From: Cellvibrionales bacterium UBA1969
GTDB taxonomy: Bacteria; Pseudomonadota; Gammaproteobacteria; Pseudomonadales; UBA7434
Assembly (NCBI GenBank): GCA_002339085.1
Contig: DDDX01000033.1
Coordinates: 816-64,815, forward strand
Reading direction: 5' to 3'
Length of the DNA stretch: 64,000 nucleotides
Shown here: positions 7,918 to 15,172 of the stretch, piece by piece
Numbering within the stretch: the first letter of the stretch is position 1
How the letters are laid out: each line of letters starts with the position of its first letter
Made by a program: the position numbers and the translations under genes
Notes under the pieces: generated by a model
Database searches by the model: none
What the model was told of the DNA's origin: nothing
Seen by the model: the letters and a program-made list of their open reading frames with translations, nothing else

Positions 7918-9033
7918 CTAATTAGTTAATGCATCAAGGCGTTGTTGCGCTTCTTGCATGATGGCTTGAATGACGGCCTCGCAGCTTTCTAGCTCATCAA
8001 TCGCGGCGGCAATTTGCCCGCCGGGCAAGGCGCCTTCAGCCGGTTTTCCCTCAACCCACGTTTTACTGTACAGCACAGGCGCATTGGCCGACATTAAGGT
8101 TTGCGTAGCAGTGAGTCCATCATTACGAAACACCAAAGCGCTTTTTAGTAGGTCGAAAATCGACATGCCAGTGATTTTGCGGCATTGCCAGCCATTGATT
8201 AAGGCAAACAGTAACGCCCGTGCACGTCCTTGGCCTTCAAGTTTGGCCAGCAATTCATTTTGTATTAAGCGCAGTGGCATGCCATCGAGCGCGTGAGTCA
8301 CCAATATCTTATCAGTATCATCCACTTCAACGTAGCGCTGTTTGGCCGTCATAGCTACCGGACTGTCAGTGGTCATTAAAAATCGTGTACCCATGGCAAT
8401 ACCCACCGCCCCGTAAGCTAACGCGGCAACTAAACCGCGGCCATCTTTAAACCCACCGGCGGCTATCACGGGTACATTAACCGCATCCACGGTTTGCGGC
8501 ACAATAATACTGGTCGGTGCTGAGCCAGTATGACCGCCGCCTTCGCCGCCTTGAACCACCACCGCATCGGCACCAATTTTTACTGCCTTAATAGCATGCT
8601 GGGTTTTTCCAACGGTGGGTACCAGTGCAATACCTGCTTGCTTGAAGCGGGCAATCGTATCGGGATTGGGGCCGCGACCGTAGCTCACGGCGGCGACTTT
8701 GTCTTGGTGCTTAAGAATAATGTCGGCAATTTTATCGGCACCTGGGGTAAACATATGGAAGTTCACGCCAAAACGTTGATTCGTTAACGAGGCGGTTTTT
8801 AAAATAGCGGCTTCAACCTCTTCAATCGGAATCGTCACTGCGGCTAAAAATCCAAAGCCGCCAGCATTACATGTGGCTGCGACCAGTTCAGGTAAGGCCA
8901 CATAGCCCATCGCTGTTTGAATAATGGGGTAACGACAACCTAGTAATTCACACAGTTGGGTCGTTAATACCTTATTTGCTTGATTAGCCAAGGTTGGGTT
9001 GGTTAGCTTTGAGTCAGTTGAAGATGTGTTCAC
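7918..9033 (-). CDS. Nitronate monooxygenase / 2-nitropropane dioxygenase-like FMN protein
   Basis: This FMN-dependent TIM-barrel enzyme of 371 residues resembles nitronate monooxygenases. The N-terminal segment YPIIQTAMGYVALPELVAA and the phosphate-binding glycines in VQGGEGGGHTG, IAAGGFKDGRG and GAVGIAMGTRF are typical. These enzymes oxidise alkyl nitronates such as propionate 3-nitronate. Several relatives of this subgroup act on other compounds, so the substrate is open. It is followed closely by the Rieske gene. A perfect inverted repeat lies about 20-45 bp upstream of the start codon. Confidence 0.88.
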   Translation of the reverse strand: MNTSSTDSKLTNPTLANQANKVLTTQLCELLGCRYPIIQTAMGYVALPELVAATCNAGGFGFLAAVTIPIEEVEAAILKTASLTNQRFGVNFHMFTPGADKIADIILKHQDKVAAVSYGRGPNPDTIARFKQAGIALVPTVGKTQHAIKAVKIGADAVVVQGGEGGGHTGSAPTSIIVPQTVDAVNVPVIAAGGFKDGRGLVAALAYGAVGIAMGTRFLMTTDSPVAMTAKQRYVEVDDTDKILVTHALDGMPLRLIQNELLAKLEGQGRARALLFALINGWQCRKITGMSIFDLLKSALVFRNDGLTATQTLMSANAPVLYSKTWVEGKPAEGALPGGQIAAAIDELESCEAVIQAIMQEAQQRLDALTN

Positions 9034-9051
9034 ATTCGTTACCTTTGGTTT

Positions 9052-9101
9052 ACACTGAAACCAATAATATCAGTGTCAGATGGTCTAGTAAGACGATTAT
9101 A
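9052..9101 (-). promoter_or_regulatory. Probable operator and -10 element upstream of the nitronate monooxygenase gene
   Basis: ACACTGA (9052-9058) and TCAGTGT (9070-9076) form a perfect 7-bp inverted repeat with an 11-base spacer, just upstream of the ATG at 9033. A perfect -10 hexamer TATAAT is on the minus strand at 9101-9096, without a good -35. The repeat would overlap the transcript start or leader, a typical position for a repressor of TetR or similar type. No regulator gene is adjacent. Confidence 0.35.
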
Positions 9102-9254
9102 CCCTCTGCAAGCCGATGAGGGGTCACTAAAACGCGCAATCTTAGTTGTCAATACCACTATCTTTTTTTGTCGAGCTTAGCTTATTATCAGTTTTCGTGT
9201 TTTTTAATACATTGAATTAGCCATTTACGCTGAAATTAAAAAGGCAGTCGCAGC

Positions 9255-9956
9255 ATGAATCTAGCACAATTAACAGGTCAAGATGAGACCGTACTGGTTA
9301 ATTATGATGGGTATTTATTGCATGCCGATGTGGTGACCGATTGGGCTGCGCTGCAGCGCGATGCCGCCCAAGCGGGTTTCGATTTGGCTATAGCCAGTGC
9401 CTACCGAAGCTTTAGTCGTCAGTTATTGATTTGGAATGAAAAGGCTAGCGGTGTTCGGCCTCTTTTTGACGATAAAGGTCAGCTATTGTCTGTTGAGCAG
9501 ATGAGTGAAACTGATGTCGTTTTCGCAATATTGCGCTGGTCAGCATTACCAGGTGGTTCGCGCCATCACTGGGGCACTGATATTGACGTCTATGATCGCT
9601 CGGCCATAGCTCAGAATTATGCTGTTCAACTCAACGAAATAGAAGTCCAATCGGGCGGTGTTTTTGCGCCTTTGCATAATTGGCTGGATGCGCGAATAGA
9701 TAAGCAGCAAAGCTATGGTTTTTTTCGGCCCTACACTACGCTTACGTCAACTCAGGAAACTAGGCCAACCGGTATTGCCGCCGAGCGATGGCATCTTAGT
9801 CATCAACCCAGTGCTGAGCAGTTTTCACAACAGTTAACCTTAAGTGCTTTGTATCAGGTGATTGACGCTCAAGAGGATATGCAGCTGAAGGCGACTGTTT
9901 TAGCCCATTTTGATGAGATTTTCACAACATTTATCAGCGCATCGGCCATTGGCTAA
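9255..9956 (+). CDS. D-alanyl-D-alanine carboxypeptidase family protein (peptidase M15B, VanY-like)
   Basis: This zinc peptidase of 233 residues would cleave D-Ala-D-Ala or similar cell-wall peptides. Its motifs are ASAYRSFSRQ (substrate arginine region), GGSRHHWGTDIDVYD (His and Asp zinc ligands) and ERWHLSH (catalytic region and third ligand). No clear signal peptide is seen at the ATG start at 9255, unusual for a wall enzyme, so a cytoplasmic recycling role or a misplaced start are both possible. AAGGCAG upstream could serve as ribosome site. Confidence 0.85.
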   Translation: MNLAQLTGQDETVLVNYDGYLLHADVVTDWAALQRDAAQAGFDLAIASAYRSFSRQLLIWNEKASGVRPLFDDKGQLLSVEQMSETDVVFAILRWSALPGGSRHHWGTDIDVYDRSAIAQNYAVQLNEIEVQSGGVFAPLHNWLDARIDKQQSYGFFRPYTTLTSTQETRPTGIAAERWHLSHQPSAEQFSQQLTLSALYQVIDAQEDMQLKATVLAHFDEIFTTFISASAIG

Positions 9957-10008
9957 ACAATGAATACTGACTAAGCTGATCAGCGATTTACTTTATAGGA
10001 TTTCAATT

Positions 10009-10791
10009 TTGAACAATTCCTTATCGATTTGGAAGAAACTGCATTATCAAGCCTTCGAATTAGCCCAAGCCGAACCGATGCTTTTCCGTCATTACCATCA
10101 GCATATTATCAATCATGAGAATTTTGCTTCGGCATTGGCTTGTCACTTAGCCGTTCAGTTGGGCAATGAGAGTGTTTCCTCATCAACCTTAGAGAGTTTA
10201 TTTTTATCAATTTTGACTAAGCATTCCGATATTATTGAATCGGCATTGCAAGATATGGAGGCGTATTACCAGCGCGACCCTGCCTGTGATAATTATTGCC
10301 GACCGTTTTTATTTTTCAAAGGCTTTTTAGCCATTCAGGCACAACGTCTAGCGCATGCTTTATGGCATAGTGATAGGCGCTCATTAGCTCGTTATATTCA
10401 ACATAAGGTCAGTCTTTTGTGTTGCTGTGATATACACCCTGCGGCGCAATTAGGCAGTGGGCTAATGGTGGATCATGCAACGGGTCTGGTGATTGGTGAG
10501 ACGGCTAAGGTCGGAAATAATGTTTCATTGCTTCATGGTGTGACCTTAGGCGGGTCAGGTAATAACGTTGGTAAGCGTCATCCTACTATAGGCGATGATG
10601 TTATGATCAGTGCTGGCGCTAAAGTACTAGGTAGTATTAGTGTAGGTAAGGGGTCTAAAGTGGGGGCGGGCAGCGTTGTATTAAATACTGTTCCAGCACA
10701 TGTAACCGTTGCTGGCGTTCCGGCTAAGATTGTGGGTCGACTGTCTGATAAAACACCGTCTTTATCGATGGACCAAGATATTAGTTACTAA
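10009..10791 (+). CDS. cysE: Serine O-acetyltransferase
   Basis: CysE makes O-acetyl-L-serine from serine and acetyl-CoA, the first step of cysteine synthesis. The protein of 260 residues has the helical N-terminal domain followed by left-handed beta-helix hexapeptide repeats. Characteristic residues are DIHPAAQLGSGLMVDHATG, VIGETAKVG and SLLHGVTLGGSG. The start is TTG at 10009, supported by AGGA at 9997-10000 with 8-base spacing and no better ATG. A strong hairpin terminator follows. Confidence 0.95.
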   Translation: MNNSLSIWKKLHYQAFELAQAEPMLFRHYHQHIINHENFASALACHLAVQLGNESVSSSTLESLFLSILTKHSDIIESALQDMEAYYQRDPACDNYCRPFLFFKGFLAIQAQRLAHALWHSDRRSLARYIQHKVSLLCCCDIHPAAQLGSGLMVDHATGLVIGETAKVGNNVSLLHGVTLGGSGNNVGKRHPTIGDDVMISAGAKVLGSISVGKGSKVGAGSVVLNTVPAHVTVAGVPAKIVGRLSDKTPSLSMDQDISY

Positions 10792-10850
10792 CTATTTCTT
10801 CATACTTCGATTCTAACGTGATCGCGTTATGGTTTGTGTTTCTCAAGGAT

Positions 10851-10875
10851 AAATACCGGCCGAGGCCGGTATTTT
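10851..10875. terminator. Bidirectional terminator between cysE and ppa
   Basis: AAATACCGGCC (10851-10861) and GGCCGGTATTT (10864-10874) form a perfect 11-bp stem with a 2-base spacer, so a few pairs would open to form the loop. The arms end in A- and T-rich sequence, giving a U-rich end on either strand. It lies between the convergent cysE and ppa genes. Confidence 0.8.
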
Positions 10876-10895
10876 ATCTGCACTGCAGAGGAAAA

Positions 10896-11420
10896 TTATT
10901 TAACTGCGGCTACCGATTTAACAATTTCTGCTTTTGCTTCAGCGGCGTCAGCCCAACCTTGGACTTTTACCCACTTGCCTTTTTCGAGATCTTTGTAGTG
11001 TTCAAAGAAATGTTCAATCTGCTGCAATAGTAGAGCGGGCAGATCGGTTGCTTCTTGTACTTCTCGATAAATCACAGACAGCTTATCAACCGGAACGGCG
11101 ATGAGCTTGGCGTCGACACCTGATTCATCTTCCATTTTCAGTACGCCGACAGGACGGCATTTAATGACAGCACCGTTGATTAACGGGTAAGGCGTTGGAA
11201 CTAATACATCGAGTGGGTCGCCATCCTCTGATAAAGTATTAGGAATATAACCGTAGTTGCAAGGATAAAACATAGCGGTTGCCATGAATCGGTCGACCAT
11301 AAGTGCGCCAGTGTCCTTATCAACTTCATACTTTACTGGGTCGCTGTTAGCCGGAATTTCAATAATAACGTTGATTTCATCAGGAATATTTTTACCTGCA
11401 GGGATATCGTTAATACTCAT
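10896..11420 (-). CDS. ppa: Inorganic pyrophosphatase (family I)
   Basis: Soluble pyrophosphatase hydrolyses PPi to phosphate in the cytoplasm and pulls biosynthetic reactions forward. The 174-residue length matches the bacterial hexameric enzyme. [10 protein letters not shown] is the family signature with the metal-binding aspartates, and [17 protein letters not shown] and KWVKVQGW are also conserved. It is transcribed in the same direction as the PPi-dependent phosphofructokinase gene just upstream (145 bp apart), so one enzyme destroys and the other uses PPi. Confidence 0.96.
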   Translation of the reverse strand: MSINDIPAGKNIPDEINVIIEIPANSDPVKYEVDKDTGALMVDRFMATAMFYPCNYGYIPNTLSEDGDPLDVLVPTPYPLINGAVIKCRPVGVLKMEDESGVDAKLIAVPVDKLSVIYREVQEATDLPALLLQQIEHFFEHYKDLEKGKWVKVQGWADAAEAKAEIVKSVAAVK

Positions 11421-11565
11421 AAAATTGATTACCTTTACTCGTCAGATGGATAATTTTAGTGTTAGATTTGGCTATTTTTGATGCCTAAGGTTGCCGATGG
11501 GCGCGGATAATACCAGAGAGCCATGTGATTAGCCAAATTACAGTGTTGAAAAGCCTTTATTAAGC

Positions 11566-12825
11566 TCAATCTTGTCTATATTTACCGAGTTTTTTGGTCG
11601 TCATTACTTTTTTAAGGCGGGCATATACTGGCAGCCCACGTTTATACGGTGGGTAATCTTCACCTCGGATTAAGGGTGATAAATACTCTCTTGCTCTATC
11701 GGTGATGTGCCAGCCATCGCGGCTGATAAAATCACGAGGCAGTTTTTTTTCAACATTGGCTACCGTTGATAATGAGGCCTCGCCAATTGACCAGCTGTAT
11801 TTTTTGCCCTTGCCACGGACAATGGTTGGCATTACTCCGGTCTTGCCATCGACTGCTAATGCTACGGCGGCTTCGCCCAATGCATAGGCTTGATCGACAT
11901 CGGTTTTTGATGCGATATGACGAGCAGAGCGCTGCAGGTAATCAGCCATTGCCCAGTGATACTTATAGCCAAATTTGCGCTTGATCATTTCAGCCAAGTT
12001 GGGCGCTACGCCGCCGAGTTGCAGGTGGCCAAAAGCATCTTTTGTACTGCTGCCTGATAAGTATTGCCCCGATTGATCTTGGGTGCCTTCGGAGGCAACA
12101 ATAACGCAGTAGCCGTATTTCTTAACGGTGCGGTTGACTTGAGTAAGAAATTTCTCTCGGTTAAAAGTAATTTCAGGAAATAAAATCATGTGTGGTGCAT
12201 CGCCTTCTTGCTCTGCCGCTAGGCCTGCCGATGCGGCAATCCAGCCGGCGTTTCTGCCCATCACCTCTAGGATAAATATTTTAGTCGAGGAGGCGCTCAT
12301 GGATGCGACATCTAAAGCGGCTTCTTTGGTTGAGATGGCGACATATTTGGCTACCGAGCCAAACCCTGGGCAGTTATCGGTGAATGGTAGATCGTTATCA
12401 ATAGTTTTAGGTATGCCAATACACTGCAGTGGATAGCCAACTTGTTTGCAGTATTCTGACAGTTTATAAGTTGTGTCTTGAGAGTCGCCGCCACCGTTAT
12501 AAAAAAAATAGCCAATATTGTGGGCTTGAAAAACGTCAATCATTCGTTCGTATTCTGCACGATTATCAGCAAGGCTTTTCAGTTTATAGCGGCAAGAGCC
12601 AAATGCTCCGCTAGGCGTATGCAATAGCTGATTAATGGTGCAGGCCGTTTCTTTACTGGTATCGATTAACTCTTCGTTAAGCGCGCCAATTATGCCATTA
12701 TGACCGGCAAAGACCTTGGCGATCTTAGGCTCTACTTTGGCAGCTTGGATAACGCCGCAAGCGGATGCATTGATGACTGCGGTAACACCGCCGGATTGAG
12801 CGTAAAAAGCATTCTTTTTTGGCAT
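11566..12825 (-). CDS. 6-phosphofructokinase, probably pyrophosphate-dependent
   Basis: This 419-residue protein phosphorylates fructose 6-phosphate, most likely with PPi. The N-terminus NAFYAQSGGVTAVINAS, the segment NGGGDSQDTTYK and IPKTIDND define the family. The Asp in GGGDS in place of the ATP-type GGDGS and the Lys in PKTIDND are PPi-enzyme hallmarks. The reading frame stays open 74 codons further upstream, but that extension is rich in Tyr, Asn and Lys and unlike the family. The ATG at 12825 puts the conserved motif at residue 9, so I use it. PPi-PFK is reversible and serves both glycolysis and gluconeogenesis. Confidence 0.92.
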   Translation of the reverse strand: MPKKNAFYAQSGGVTAVINASACGVIQAAKVEPKIAKVFAGHNGIIGALNEELIDTSKETACTINQLLHTPSGAFGSCRYKLKSLADNRAEYERMIDVFQAHNIGYFFYNGGGDSQDTTYKLSEYCKQVGYPLQCIGIPKTIDNDLPFTDNCPGFGSVAKYVAISTKEAALDVASMSASSTKIFILEVMGRNAGWIAASAGLAAEQEGDAPHMILFPEITFNREKFLTQVNRTVKKYGYCVIVASEGTQDQSGQYLSGSSTKDAFGHLQLGGVAPNLAEMIKRKFGYKYHWAMADYLQRSARHIASKTDVDQAYALGEAAVALAVDGKTGVMPTIVRGKGKKYSWSIGEASLSTVANVEKKLPRDFISRDGWHITDRAREYLSPLIRGEDYPPYKRGLPVYARLKKVMTTKKLGKYRQD

Positions 12826-13035
12826 ATTGAGTGCTGTGCTGTGAGCTAGATAATAAAGATACCATTTTAGACTGACATTAACGTAAAATCTTACATTATC
12901 TGTCCGCTTAAAAGGCTTGTAATAGTTTAACTGATTCCTGTAATAATAGCGGAACAGAGGCAGTTTAAGTGGTGAGCTATAAAGGCTATTACTTTGCTTA
13001 ATCGTGCTAAGCAATTTATTGGAAGCATAATCTCG

Positions 13036-14418
13036 ATGCATATTCATATTTTAGGTATTTGTGGGTCATTTATGGGCAGTTTGGCCTTGTTAGCGCGCGA
13101 AGCGGGTCATCAAGTGTCAGGCGCTGATCAGCAGGTCTACCCACCCATGAGTGATCAGTTGCAAGCGGCAGATATCATCTTGCATGAAGGTTATGATGCC
13201 GAGCATTTAGTCAACATGACGCCTGATATTGTTGTGATTGGCAATGCATTATCTCGAGGTAACCCTTCGGTTGAGTATGTGTTAGAGCATAATTTAGTTT
13301 ATCAATCAGGGCCGCAGTGGTTGTCTGAGCAGGTATTGAAGGATCGTTGGGTATTAGCTGTTGCCGGCACCCATGGTAAAACGACCACCGCTAGTATGCT
13401 AGCTTGGATTTTGTCAGAAGCAGGTTTGGCGCCTGGCTATTTAATTGGTGGTGTGCCCTGCAATTTTGAACGCTCTGCACAATTAGGGACGTCGCCTTAT
13501 TTTGTAATAGAAGCGGATGAATATGATACTGCTTTTTTTGATAAGCGGAGTAAGTTTGTTCATTATCATCCAAGAACATTGGTGTTGAATAACCTCGAGT
13601 TTGATCATGCAGATATTTTTTCTGACCTTGCGGCAATTCAAACGCAGTTTCACCATTTGGTGCGAACAGTGCCTGCAGGGGGTAAAATACTCATGCCTGC
13701 AGACACTGCCTTAGAACAGGTGATCGAGCAAGGTTGCTGGAGTCCAATAGAGTATTTATCTTCCGAAAAAGGTGTATGGCAAATAAGCGGTATGAGTGAT
13801 GATTTATCCACTTTTTCTGTCTGTTACCGGCCGTCAGAGAGCGAGTTGAATGAAGATCAGCAAGGGCGTATCGATTGGACGCTGTCAGGGCGTCATAATC
13901 AGGCAAATGCCTTGGCGGCAATTGCGGCTGCCAATCACGTAGGGGTCAGTGTCGCAACCGCTTCGGTGGCATTATCGAATTTTACCAGTGTTAAACGTCG
14001 TATGGAAGAAATTGCCTGTATCGATGGGGTAACGGTTTACGATGATTTTGCGCATCATCCCAGTGCGATTCAACTGACTTTGGAGGGCTTGCGAGCCAAA
14101 GTGGGTGGCGCTCGAATCATTGCAGTCATTGAGCCGCGGTCCAATACCATGCGTATGGGTCATCATGATCAAAAGTTATTGGCCGCTACAGATGAAGCTA
14201 ATGTGCTAGTTTGGTACAGTGAGATAGAAAATCATGCTGATAACTTAAAAGCTCTTTTTGCTGGCAGAGAACAGGCCAGCGTAATGCATTCCGTTGCTGA
14301 TATTGTTGATGCTTTATTGATGCAGTTGCACAAGGGTGACCATGTTGTGATCATGAGTAATGGTTCTTTTAGTGGCATTCATTCACTGTTGATAAATGCC
14401 TTGATTCAAAAAAGTTAA
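13036..14418 (+). CDS. mpl: UDP-N-acetylmuramate:L-Ala-gamma-D-Glu-meso-DAP ligase
   Basis: Mpl joins recycled murein tripeptide to UDP-MurNAc, linking peptidoglycan recycling to new synthesis. The 460-residue protein has the Mur-ligase layout: N-terminal Rossmann domain (HIHILGICGSFMG), ATP loop VAGTHGKTTTASM, central metal residues in IEADEYDTAFFDKR and NLEFDHADIF, and the C-terminal domain with VYDDFAHHPSAI and EPRSNTMRMG. The frame is open upstream, but the ATG at 13036 gives the canonical MHIHILG start and has GGAAG 10 bases before it. It is divergent from the PFK gene. Confidence 0.95.
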   Translation: MHIHILGICGSFMGSLALLAREAGHQVSGADQQVYPPMSDQLQAADIILHEGYDAEHLVNMTPDIVVIGNALSRGNPSVEYVLEHNLVYQSGPQWLSEQVLKDRWVLAVAGTHGKTTTASMLAWILSEAGLAPGYLIGGVPCNFERSAQLGTSPYFVIEADEYDTAFFDKRSKFVHYHPRTLVLNNLEFDHADIFSDLAAIQTQFHHLVRTVPAGGKILMPADTALEQVIEQGCWSPIEYLSSEKGVWQISGMSDDLSTFSVCYRPSESELNEDQQGRIDWTLSGRHNQANALAAIAAANHVGVSVATASVALSNFTSVKRRMEEIACIDGVTVYDDFAHHPSAIQLTLEGLRAKVGGARIIAVIEPRSNTMRMGHHDQKLLAATDEANVLVWYSEIENHADNLKALFAGREQASVMHSVADIVDALLMQLHKGDHVVIMSNGSFSGIHSLLINALIQKS

Positions 14419-14490
14419 TCGGCTTTGGGCTGACTGAGAAAACGGTTATTTAATGGCGGCCCATATCGCTTTTATAATGAGAATATCAAG

Positions 14491-15102
14491 ATGAAAAAAA
14501 TCACTTTGGCTATTACGGGTGCCTCTGGTGCCCAATACGGTTTTCGTCTGCTACAGGTATTACTTGATCAAGGCTGTGAGGTGCACTTGTTGATCTCTGC
14601 TGCGGCCAGACAAGTTTGCGCTTTAGAGATGTCGATAGAACTACCTAATGAAAATAAAGCTATACTTGATTATTTGGCCAAAAAATTTCAATGTGACACC
14701 ACTCGTTTGCATTTATATGGCGAGAAGCAATGGGCGGCGTCGGTAGCCTCGGGCTCGAATGCGCCCGAAGCGATGATTGTCTGTCCTTGTAGCTCGGGAA
14801 CTCTATCAGCTATTGCAACAGGTGCTAGTGATAACTTAATTGAGCGAGCCGCTGATGTGATACTCAAAGAGCAAAAGAAATTAATTTTAGTGCACCGTGA
14901 AATGCCACTTTCTGTGATTCATCTTGAACATCAGTTGTCATTAGGGCGTTTAGGTGTAGTGATTATGCCGGCTTCGCCAGGCTTCTATCATCAGCCCGAC
15001 AGTATCTCTGATTTAATTGATTTTGTTGTGGCCAGAATCCTTGATCACGTGGCTGTAGAACATCAACTAATGCAGCGCTGGGGTGCCGATAAAAATGTCT
15101 AA
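14491..15102 (+). CDS. ubiX: Flavin prenyltransferase UbiX
   Basis: UbiX attaches dimethylallyl phosphate to FMN, making the prenyl-FMN cofactor for the decarboxylase UbiD in ubiquinone synthesis. The protein of 203 residues begins with LAITGASGAQYGFRLL, the FMN-binding glycine-rich loop. It also has VCPCSSGTLSAIATGASDNLIERAADV and HREMPLSVIHLEH, all typical. It follows mpl by 72 bp, an association common in gammaproteobacteria. Confidence 0.96.
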   Translation: MKKITLAITGASGAQYGFRLLQVLLDQGCEVHLLISAAARQVCALEMSIELPNENKAILDYLAKKFQCDTTRLHLYGEKQWAASVASGSNAPEAMIVCPCSSGTLSAIATGASDNLIERAADVILKEQKKLILVHREMPLSVIHLEHQLSLGRLGVVIMPASPGFYHQPDSISDLIDFVVARILDHVAVEHQLMQRWGADKNV

Positions 15103-15172
15103 CGGCAATTGGCGCTTCAGGCATAAGCTTATTTTTGTGATGGATAGTATTTAGTAATATCAGGAGTTAGTT

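Noticed and set aside
12994..13035. 14-codon upstream extension of mpl
   Set aside because: The family start MHIHILG is at 13036 with a ribosome site; the extension is not conserved in character.
12826..13047. 74-codon N-terminal extension of the phosphofructokinase
   Set aside because: Its composition is unlike the family, it overlaps the mpl start region, and the canonical start at 12825 fits the conserved N-terminus.
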